Positions 58,225 to 64,000 of a DNA stretch of 64,000 nt are shown piece by piece (position 1 is the first letter of the stretch; each line of letters starts with the position of its first letter). Made by a program: the position numbers and the translations under genes. The notes under the pieces were generated by a model. That model was not told the DNA's origin, ran no database searches, and saw only the letters and a list, made by a program, of their open reading frames with translations. The stretch comes from Chryseobacterium elymi (lineage in GTDB: Bacteria; Bacteroidota; Bacteroidia; Flavobacteriales; Weeksellaceae), in assembly GCF_003385495.1 (NCBI RefSeq), contig NZ_QNUH01000006.1, positions 124,001 to 188,000 of the forward strand. The letters are read 5' to 3'.

Positions 58225-58533
58225 ATGAAAATTTTATTATTTCCCCTCCTTCTAATTTCTATTACACTAACTGCCCAGAAAAAAGAAAGAAAGCTGATCC
58301 TGCCAAAAGCAGATACCACCAGGATTAACAAGCTTAATGATCCTAAAGAAATTCAGGAAAAAACAGGCACAGACCGGAAGGAACAATATAAAATGCTTAC
58401 TGTAATGCCAAAAGATACAGCGGCATACATGGCTTTGAAGGAACCTAAAAAGGATTATTCAAAATACAGGATACTGAATCCTGACATTCCTGAAAAAATC
58501 ACAGACACAAAAAAGGCTCAGCCTAATAAATAA
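58225..58533 (+). CDS. Small exported protein of unknown function
   Basis: From ATG 58225 the product (102 residues) begins MKILLFPLLLISITLTAQ, a signal peptide; the in-frame ATG 20 codons upstream would put an unlikely sequence in front. The mature part is short, charged and Pro/Lys-rich with KADTTRINKLNDPKEIQEKT and KLKEPKKDYSKYRILNP-like stretches (here ALKEPKKDYSKYRILNPDIP). It has no cysteine and no recognised domain. It precedes the DUF1508 gene by 18 nt and may be co-transcribed with it. Confidence 0.6.
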   Translation: MKILLFPLLLISITLTAQKKERKLILPKADTTRINKLNDPKEIQEKTGTDRKEQYKMLTVMPKDTAAYMALKEPKKDYSKYRILNPDIPEKITDTKKAQPNK

Positions 58534-58551
58534 CCAAAACAAATTATTACT

Positions 58552-58887
58552 ATGGGAAAATTTATTATCTCGAAAAGGACAGACAGTGACTTCAAATTCA
58601 ATCTGAAAGCAGGAAACGGACAGGTAATCTTAACCAGTCAGGGATATAGCTCAAAATCCTCGTGTGAAAACGGAATAGAATCTGTACGCACCAATTCCCA
58701 GGATGACTCCAAATTTGAAAGAAATACAGCTAAAGATGACCGCTGTTATTTCAATTTAAAAGCCGGGAACGGACAGATCATAGGAACCAGCCAGATGTAT
58801 GAATCTGAAAACGGAATGGAAAACGGTATAGAATCTGTAAAAACCAACGCACCAGGTGCTTCAGTAGAGGACGAAACCGTTATTTAA
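58552..58887 (+). CDS. YegP family (DUF1508) protein
   Basis: A 111-residue protein of two tandem DUF1508 repeats: FNLKAGNGQVILTSQGYSSK and then SCENGIESVRTNS; and again FNLKAGNGQIIGTSQMYESE, ENGMENGIESVKTNA. Each repeat is about 50 residues (F-x-L-K-A-x-N-G-x-x-I-x-x-S-x-x-Y). DUF1508/YegP proteins are small swapped beta-sheet proteins of unknown function that are often stress linked. Cytoplasmic. Confidence 0.92.
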   Translation: MGKFIISKRTDSDFKFNLKAGNGQVILTSQGYSSKSSCENGIESVRTNSQDDSKFERNTAKDDRCYFNLKAGNGQIIGTSQMYESENGMENGIESVKTNAPGASVEDETVI

Positions 58888-58936
58888 ACTGAGCCCGGGA
58901 TAAGGCATTTCAGTTTTATCATGATGTAAGGAAGTC

Positions 58937-59068
58937 AGAAGCTGGAAGAGGGAGGTTATTGAAGTCCAAAGATAAAAATACAGGGTGTTTTTAGTAATCT
59001 TTATAAAAACTACTTCAATAAATTTAAAAGAAATTGTTAATACCTACCAATAGTAACTTCCAGCTTCT
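58937..59068. repeat. Intergenic inverted repeat element
   Basis: The 12-nt arms AGAAGCTGGAAG (58937-58948) and CTTCCAGCTTCT (59057-59068) are exact inverted copies, with weaker similarity continuing inward (GGTTATTG versus CAATAGTAAC). The interior of about 108 nt has no gene. It lies in the 300-bp gap between the DUF1508 and HD-domain genes. Confidence 0.65.
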
Positions 59069-59133
59069 AGCCTTTTTCTTAACTTTTTATCCCTAAATCA
59101 GCTTATTTGATATTCCTTAAAATATTCTCAATA

Positions 59134-59160
59134 AAAATGTCTTATTTTTTAAGGCATTTT
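59134..59160 (+). terminator. Intrinsic terminator
   Basis: AAAATG-T-CTTA (59134-59144) pairs with TAAG-G-CATTTT (59150-59160; one G-T pair), and T-rich DNA follows. It ends transcripts from the left and is overlapped by the next promoter. Confidence 0.7.
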
Positions 59161-59161
59161 T

Positions 59162-59169
59162 TATTTTTG
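59162..59169 (+). promoter_or_regulatory. -7 element of the HD-domain gene
   Basis: TATTTTTG fits TAnnTTTG and lies 20 nt before the ATG of the HD-domain gene. The terminator hairpin takes the -33 position, so no TTTG box was identified. Confidence 0.4.
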
Positions 59170-59189
59170 TATTCTATTTTCTATTTGAA

Positions 59190-59636
59190 ATGACAAAAGA
59201 AGAAATGCTCAACAGAGCCATAAAAATAGCTGATAAAGCACATAAAGGTCAAACCGACAAATACCACGCTCCCTATATTGCTCATGTAATGCGTGTAATG
59301 GAATACGGTAAAACAATGGACGAAAAGATCGTCGGTGTACTGCACGACGTAGTGGAGGATCATCCGGAAGAGTTCAGCCTTGATTATTTAAGAACTGAAG
59401 GCTTTCCCGAATACATTATTTTTGCCATCAGCTGCCTTACCAAATTTGATCCCGAAGAGGATTACGATGAATTCGTTAAAAGAACAGAAAGATCTTCTCT
59501 GGCTGTCGCTGTGAAGCTTAATGATCTCCGTGATAATATGGATCTCAGACGAGTAAACAGAGAACTCAGCCCTAAAGATATCAAAAGGTTCAACAAATAT
59601 CTGAAGGCGTACCGCTATCTGATAGAGAAATATTAG
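59190..59636 (+). CDS. HD domain protein (ppGpp hydrolase-like)
   Basis: A 148-residue metal-dependent phosphohydrolase. AIKIADKAHKGQTDKYHAPY IAHVMRVMEYG is the first metal-binding part (H of the HD fold), VGVLHDVVEDHPEEF carries H-D, and VAVKLNDLRDNMDLRRVNRE the last conserved aspartate. This resembles the hydrolase half of RelA/SpoT (and metazoan Mesh1) but lacks the synthetase domain, so a small alarmone or nucleotide hydrolase is plausible. Its stop overlaps that of the DUF2490 gene by four bases. Confidence 0.8.
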   Translation: MTKEEMLNRAIKIADKAHKGQTDKYHAPYIAHVMRVMEYGKTMDEKIVGVLHDVVEDHPEEFSLDYLRTEGFPEYIIFAISCLTKFDPEEDYDEFVKRTERSSLAVAVKLNDLRDNMDLRRVNRELSPKDIKRFNKYLKAYRYLIEKY

Positions 59637-60349
59637 TCTGCTCCGGGGAAATCATATGTTTTCGTAGGATGGCCCGTACCGTCGATATTAATGTTTAAAG
59701 CCAGATAAATAAAGTGAAGGTTTTTATTGCCTTTTGCTTCAAATTCACGCTGCCACAGATAACCTGTCAGAATCCCGAAATAGTCATCAATCTGATAGCC
59801 GAAACCACCATATACCCTGTTTCTTGCGAAAGTAGGCTTTATTGGACTTACCAGGAAGATTTCGTCATAAGCATTTGCGAAAACAGTTCCTTTTTTAACA
59901 GTCTTTGCATTCAGGGGAACGCTTATATTCAGACGGTATCTGTAACGCATTCTTTGGGAACTTTTATCTATTTTAGGCTCATAGAACCAGCTTTTCTCTG
60001 CACGGAAGCGGTTTTCAAACTTAACGATGCCTTTTTTGACATCGATCACGTCCTGTAGCCATACTCTGAATTCCTCTCTGCTCAGGCTGTGTTCTTTATA
60101 GTTCACATATCTTCCAAGACCAATGAAAGGTTTGTGATTTTTGGTCAGATTGTAACCCACTCCCCCTTTGATCTCGTAATAATCCGGGTAGGTATAGTCT
60201 TCATTTCCTCTGAGCTGGCCTTCCGCATAAAGGAAAAATTTAGGATGAAACTTGTAGGTCAGAGTTACTGCATTGAAGCTGGAAATGTGTTCCTGTGCTT
60301 TGAAAAAGGTCATACTCAAAAGTAAACTCAGACTTAACAAAAGTTTCAT
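59633..60349 (-). CDS. DUF2490 family outer-membrane-barrel-like protein
   Basis: A 238-residue exported protein with signal MKLLLSLSLLLSMTFFKAQ. DUF2490 features: FNAVTLTYKFHPKFFLYAEG, QLRGNEDYTYPDYYEIKGGV, VKFENRFRAEKSWFY, RYRYRLNISVPLNA and VSPIKPTFARNRVYGGFGYQ. The alternating aromatic strands suggest a small outer-membrane beta barrel. Function unknown. It converges with the HD gene. Confidence 0.88.
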   Translation of the reverse strand: MKLLLSLSLLLSMTFFKAQEHISSFNAVTLTYKFHPKFFLYAEGQLRGNEDYTYPDYYEIKGGVGYNLTKNHKPFIGLGRYVNYKEHSLSREEFRVWLQDVIDVKKGIVKFENRFRAEKSWFYEPKIDKSSQRMRYRYRLNISVPLNAKTVKKGTVFANAYDEIFLVSPIKPTFARNRVYGGFGYQIDDYFGILTGYLWQREFEAKGNKNLHFIYLALNINIDGTGHPTKTYDFPGAD

Positions 60350-60421
60350 GAAAAAATTTTTGCAAAAATATATTATTTAACAATTTGTTAATATTAACTT
60401 TCATTCATTTAAAATTAACAT

Positions 60422-62233
60422 TTATTTAATATTGATCATATAGGAGAAGCCTAAATGGAACCATCTCTGAGGCATTTCTACTCCAAAAGCTTCCGTATAT
60501 TTTGTATCCATCAAATTATTGATCAGTACATATACAGAAAAATCTTTTTTCGTAAAGCTTAGCTTTTCATCAAGAAGGTTATAACTTCCCAGATTCAGTC
60601 TTTCATTATACCTGTAAACCAGCTCATTTGTGAAATATTTTAAAAACCTGGTGTCAAGCTTTGCAACAACCTGATGTTTTAAATTATCGAGAATATATCT
60701 TGAAACAAACTCATTGGATTCACTTATTTTACTGTCAAGATAAGTATATCCTACCGTGTATTTCAGCCAGTCAAAAGCCCTGTGGCTCAATTCTGCTTCA
60801 ACTCCTTTCGTGTCAATTTTTCCTACATTCTGGGCATACCAGATCGGCGCATTAAGCTCTTTCTTTGTCCAGTCGATGGAGTTTTCAGAATTTCTCATAA
60901 ATCCGCTCACTTTTGCCAAAATTTTGCTGTTCTGGTATTGGTAACCAATTTCAGATGAAACTGCATTTTCAGGAAGAAGATCAGGATTTCCCTGCTCCGT
61001 TTTGCTTACATAATAAAGATCTGTAAATGTCGGAACTCTGTGAACTCTAGCAATATTTCCGTAAATCTTATTATTCTGATTGAAATTATATCCAACATCC
61101 AGACCTGGGTAGAAAAAATTTCCTTCCTTGGAATAATTGGCCCAGGAAATCCCCGGACTGATGTTCAGCTTTTTATTCAACAATGAAAAATGATGCTCAA
61201 AGAAAACCTGTGAAACAAAGCGGTTTCTTTCTCCTAAATTATTACTGGCCAGAAATTCCTTTCTAAGCTCAACACCTACCCCTGTAGTCCCCAGTCCCCA
61301 CTGGTAGCTTGAATTCACTTCACCACCTGCATTGTTCCCGATATGCATGTTTCTGTAACCATCCGGCTTATTCCTGTCATACAGATACATGTCCTGCCCT
61401 CTTCTCCAATATACATTCGAACTTAGCTTCAAATTATCAAACTTTTGCTGGTGCGCTAAACTTACAATGGAAGCCTGCGTTTCCTCGTATTGTTCAGTAG
61501 CACTTTTAGAGGCATAAAAACCGTTAGCTCCAAATTTCTTTTCAGAAAAGCCGGCCTGCAGCTTAAGATCTCCATTTTTAATATTGAACTTACTTTGGTA
61601 GAAAATATTTCGGATCTCGTAATCTGTATTGTACATATAGCCCTGTGATGAGGCGGAATTGGCCTGAAGCGAGTTAGAGAATTTTTCATTTCCCAACTGC
61701 GCATTGAATCCGAAACCGTAAGTTTCGTAATCTCCGCCTTCAGCACTTATTTTCACCCGTTTTCCGGGAGTTGTTTTGGTAATAATATTAATGACACCGG
61801 CATAAGCATTCTGCCCGAATCTTCTGGCAGCCGGACCTTTGATGATCTCAATTCTTTCCACATCATCCATATCTACCGGTATATTCATAGAATTGTGTCC
61901 TGTCTGGGAATCATTCATTCTGATGCCATTAAGCAGCAGCAATACCTGCTCAAAGGAACTTCCCCTGAAACCTATGTCACTCTGTACGCCATTAGCTCCT
62001 CTTCTTCTGATGTCCATCCCCGGAATCTGCTGAAGAACCTCGTCAATACTTTTCGCAGGAGAATTGGCAATATCTTCCTTGGTAATAACTGTAATATTCT
62101 GATTGGCATTTTTATAAGGTGTAGAAATAAATTTCCCTTGAAATTCAATGTTTTCAATATCCGTAGTCTTCTCCTGTGCATGAGCACAGAGCATTGAACC
62201 TAATAAAAATATACTTCCAATCTTCTTGATCAT
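60422..62233 (-). CDS. TonB-dependent receptor (BtuB-like)
   Basis: An outer-membrane receptor of 604 residues from ATG 62233, with signal MIKKIGSIFLLGSMLCAHAQ. The plug domain shows ANQNITVITKEDIANSPAKS IDEVLQQIPGMDIRRRGANG and then GSSFEQVLLLLNGIRMNDSQ, VERIEIIKGPAARRFGQNAY AGVINIITK. A 22-stranded barrel follows, ending MPQRWFHLGFSYMIN. The small size, without the N-terminal carboxypeptidase-like extension of SusC proteins, is typical of BtuB/cobalamin or siderophore receptors. An upstream in-frame start is rejected because it would lie in the promoter. Ligand unknown. Confidence 0.93.
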   Translation of the reverse strand: MIKKIGSIFLLGSMLCAHAQEKTTDIENIEFQGKFISTPYKNANQNITVITKEDIANSPAKSIDEVLQQIPGMDIRRRGANGVQSDIGFRGSSFEQVLLLLNGIRMNDSQTGHNSMNIPVDMDDVERIEIIKGPAARRFGQNAYAGVINIITKTTPGKRVKISAEGGDYETYGFGFNAQLGNEKFSNSLQANSASSQGYMYNTDYEIRNIFYQSKFNIKNGDLKLQAGFSEKKFGANGFYASKSATEQYEETQASIVSLAHQQKFDNLKLSSNVYWRRGQDMYLYDRNKPDGYRNMHIGNNAGGEVNSSYQWGLGTTGVGVELRKEFLASNNLGERNRFVSQVFFEHHFSLLNKKLNISPGISWANYSKEGNFFYPGLDVGYNFNQNNKIYGNIARVHRVPTFTDLYYVSKTEQGNPDLLPENAVSSEIGYQYQNSKILAKVSGFMRNSENSIDWTKKELNAPIWYAQNVGKIDTKGVEAELSHRAFDWLKYTVGYTYLDSKISESNEFVSRYILDNLKHQVVAKLDTRFLKYFTNELVYRYNERLNLGSYNLLDEKLSFTKKDFSVYVLINNLMDTKYTEAFGVEMPQRWFHLGFSYMINIK

Positions 62234-62278
62234 AATAGTCCCGTTTTGTTTTTGAGTCAGTTTCTTTAATAATGGGCC

Positions 62279-62323
62279 CAAAAGTAAGGGAGTTCCCGAA
62301 GAAAGACAAATGATAGTTATCAT
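62279..62323 (-). promoter_or_regulatory. Promoter and palindrome of the TonB receptor
   Basis: On the reverse strand TTTG (62307-62310), 20 nt, TACTTTTG (62279-62286) form a full promoter. Touching the TTTG box is a palindrome ATGATA-GT-TATCAT (62310-62323), a possible operator. Transcription start would be near 62273, leader about 40 nt. Confidence 0.65.
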
Positions 62324-62358
62324 AAAAAAAGATGCAGTACGGATATACTGCATCTTTT
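62324..62358 (-). terminator. Terminator-like hairpin upstream of the receptor promoter
   Basis: AAAAGATGCAGTA (62327-62339) and its exact inverted copy at 62346-62358 form a 13-bp stem with a 6-nt loop; on the reverse strand a run of seven T ends it. No gene on that strand lies upstream, so it either ends an unseen transcript or insulates the receptor. Confidence 0.75.
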
Positions 62359-62688
62359 GAGGGAATAACTTTATCTTTTTCTCATTAAATGTGTAACAAG
62401 ATCTCTGAATAACTTTCTCATTTCTATATTACATATTTATGAATACAATTTTAAATAATTTTAAAATACAAAACAAGAGTAAAATTCAAAAACATAATAA
62501 AAATCATAAATTATTTTTCAATTTAATAATGATGAGATTATTAATATAATCTTATGGCATTTAATGGCTTACCTAACAATTTTTTTTCGGCTACAAATAG
62601 AAATATTTTACTTTTATTGACTTCTTTATTATTGAATATAATTATCTGTCAGTAAATATTTAAACATCTTATTTTCACTAAAATTTCG

Positions 62689-62711
62689 TAATTTTGTGGG
62701 TCTTAATTTTG
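62689..62711 (+). promoter_or_regulatory. Tandem -7 elements before uvrA
   Basis: TAATTTTG occurs at 62689-62696 and again at 62704-62711, 15 bp apart. Both fit TAnnTTTG. No TTTG box at the right distance was found for either. Confidence 0.45.
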
Positions 62712-62713
62712 CG

Positions 62714-62872
62714 ATGAAATAATCATCTTTCCATACTTTACAGGCACTTTTAACCAATGCTTATCTTGGACGGATACAAAAAGGTTTATCAGACAGCAGA
62801 ATTTACGGCAAGAAAACAGTCACACTGGCCACGGATGATTCTCAGTCAGTATATATTTTTATGAATAAATAA
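62714..62872 (+). pseudogene. Short coding-like stretch with an early stop, upstream of uvrA
   Basis: ATG-AAA-TAA at 62714-62722 is followed in the same frame by 49 open codons ending TAA at 62872: HTLQALLTNAYLGRIQKGLS, DSRIYGKKTVTLATDDSQSV and YIFMNK. The composition looks coding and no other start codon serves the stretch. Promoter boxes lie immediately upstream, and uvrA starts 4 nt after the final stop. One base change at the third codon would give an intact 52-residue gene, so it looks like a fresh pseudogene or the tail of a lost gene. I do not recognise the family. Confidence 0.4.
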
Positions 62873-62875
62873 AAC

Positions 62876-64000
62876 ATGACTAAAACAGTAGAAATAGATA
62901 TAAAAAAACAGATTTTCGTTAAGAATGCCCATCTTAACAATCTGAAACACATAGACGTTCTGATCCCTAAAAATAAACTGATCGTGATCACGGGGGTTTC
63001 CGGAAGCGGAAAATCTTCCCTGGCATTCGATACTATTTATGCAGAAGGACAGAGAAGATATGTAGAGAGTTTGAGTTCTTATGCACGTCAGTTTTTGGGT
63101 AAACTGGAAAAACCAAAAGTGGATGATATTAAAGGGCTTGCTCCTTCCATTGCCATTCAGCAGAAAGTAATTTCTTCCAATCCCCGTTCTACGGTGGGAA
63201 CTTCTACGGAAATCTATGATTATATGAAGCTTCTTTTTGCAAGAATCGGGAAAACTTTTTCTCCTGTTTCAGGTGAAGAAGTGAAAAAGGATTCCGTTTC
63301 TGATGTGATCGATTTTATCAAGGCTTCAAAAAAAGACACTTCGTTTTTACTGACAGCTCCCTTGGAATATGACGCAGATAATTTTAAGGAAGCACTGAAC
63401 GTTTTAAAGCTAGCAGGTTTCACAAGACTTGAGATCAATGGTAATGTAGCCGGTATTGAAGATCTGGAAAGCTTTGGCTTTATTCCTGAAAAGGGAATGA
63501 TCATTAATCTTGTAATCGACCGTTTTTCTTATGAAGACGACGAAAGTTTCCTTCAAAGACTGGCAGATTCTATCCAAATGGCATTTTATGAAGGTCATGG
63601 CTATTGTTCACTGAAAAACCCGGATACCGGAACGGTAAAAGAATTTTCCAATAAATTTGAGCTGGATGGAATGGAGTTCCTTGAACCGAATGTTCATTTT
63701 TTCAGTTTCAACAATCCTTATGGAGCGTGTCCGGCATGTGAAGGTTACGGAAAAGTGATCGGAATAGATGAAGATCTGGTCATTCCCAATAAAACACTAT
63801 CCGTTTATGAGGATGCAGTGGTTGCCTGGAGAGGTGAAAGCATGAGTGAGTGGAAAAAAGCATTCATTAAAAAGGCTGGAGATTTCCCTATCCACAAACC
63901 GTATCATCAACTGACCAAAGAACAGAAAAATTTCCTGTGGAAAGGAGACGGAAAAAGCAGCTTTCCTTCTATTAATAATTTCTTCACAATGCTTGAAGAA
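62876..64000 (+). CDS. uvrA: Excinuclease ABC subunit UvrA, N-terminal part (runs off the window)
   Basis: UvrA is the ATP-dependent damage sensor of nucleotide excision repair. The first 375 codons are present. KQIFVKNAHLNNLKHIDVLI then VITGVSGSGKSSLAFDTIYA (Walker A, about residue 40), GQRRYVESLSSYARQFLGKL and SIAIQQKVISSNPRSTVGTS are UvrA signatures. The first zinc-binding module, which normally has CPxCG after LFAR(V/I)G, appears to be lost here (KTFSPVSGEEV). HFFSFNNPYGACPACEGYGK, the second zinc motif, is intact. The gene continues past 64000. Confidence 0.96.
   Translation, partial: MTKTVEIDIKKQIFVKNAHLNNLKHIDVLIPKNKLIVITGVSGSGKSSLAFDTIYAEGQRRYVESLSSYARQFLGKLEKPKVDDIKGLAPSIAIQQKVISSNPRSTVGTSTEIYDYMKLLFARIGKTFSPVSGEEVKKDSVSDVIDFIKASKKDTSFLLTAPLEYDADNFKEALNVLKLAGFTRLEINGNVAGIEDLESFGFIPEKGMIINLVIDRFSYEDDESFLQRLADSIQMAFYEGHGYCSLKNPDTGTVKEFSNKFELDGMEFLEPNVHFFSFNNPYGACPACEGYGKVIGIDEDLVIPNKTLSVYEDAVVAWRGESMSEWKKAFIKKAGDFPIHKPYHQLTKEQKNFLWKGDGKSSFPSINNFFTMLEE

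Larger units (their letters stand above)
62234..62875. other. Divergent intergenic region between TonB receptor and uvrA
   Basis: About 640 bp. It holds the receptor promoter (62279-62310), a terminator-like hairpin (62324-62358), a long AT-rich stretch without feature (62360-62680), two TAATTTTG boxes and a broken coding-like stretch (62714-62872) just before uvrA. Confidence 0.6.

Noticed and set aside
62234..62360. Cobalamin riboswitch in front of the BtuB-like receptor
   Set aside because: No B12 box or the expected multi-helix structure; the receptor leader is only about 40 nt from its promoter.

Overview
The window looks like a chromosome segment from a Chryseobacterium-like member of the Flavobacteriia (Bacteroidota). 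The reasons are AT-rich intergenic DNA, many promoters of the Bacteroidota type (TTTG or TTG, about 19-20 nt, then TAnnTTTG), a PorQ homologue of the type IX secretion system, a fused ResB-CcsA cytochrome c biogenesis protein, TamL, secreted proteins starting with the QVGINT-type motif, and lipoproteins with short hydrophobic signals. I see no insertion sequence, prophage, rRNA operon or CRISPR array. There is one tRNA, tRNA-Ala(GGC).

Layout. 1-5.1 kb: end of a glycosyltransferase, dapD, small regulators, an NlpC/P60 lipoprotein and orphan surface proteins. 5.1-11.1 kb: an accessory stress/detoxification-like cluster (SDR, RidA-like lipoprotein, two alpha/beta hydrolases, AraC regulator, secreted cupin) in which three genes share one repeated promoter/operator block. 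11.4-13.8 kb: an operon of three paralogous secreted proteins with probable C1q/TNF-like ends. 14.3-22.6 kb: tRNA-Ala, a GNAT-MarR operon with a palindromic operator over its promoter, and a GbsR-AcrA-AcrB-TolC type efflux operon. 22.9-26.2 kb: lysine catabolism (lysine 6-aminotransferase and aminoadipate-semialdehyde dehydrogenase). 26.3-31.3 kb: small membrane protein, ribbon-helix-helix protein, SPFH protein, CcsBA. 31.9-43.3 kb: mostly housekeeping (ftsK, LolA-like, LptF/G-like, pyrH-frr, porQ-cmk, a YtxH/holin-like envelope-stress operon). 43.4-51.1 kb: SpoU methyltransferase, tamL, SanA-like, ferredoxin reductase-like, TlpA-like, FecCD-type ABC transporter. 51.2-58.1 kb: a MarR-controlled fatty acid beta-oxidation operon in the order of Bacillus fadN-fadA-fadE, interrupted twice by four-helix-bundle (23S rRNA intervening-sequence type) genes, each inside its own inverted repeat. 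58.2-64 kb: small proteins, an HD hydrolase, DUF2490, a BtuB-like TonB receptor and the start of uvrA.

The most unusual structures are (i) the two four-helix-bundle genes in inverted repeats inside the beta-oxidation operon, plus other intergenic palindromic elements; (ii) the three-copy promoter/operator block around the AraC gene, of which two copies also share the leader and signal-peptide coding DNA; (iii) several self-regulatory palindromes placed exactly on TAnnTTTG promoters; and (iv) a coding-like stretch broken at codon 3 just before uvrA.
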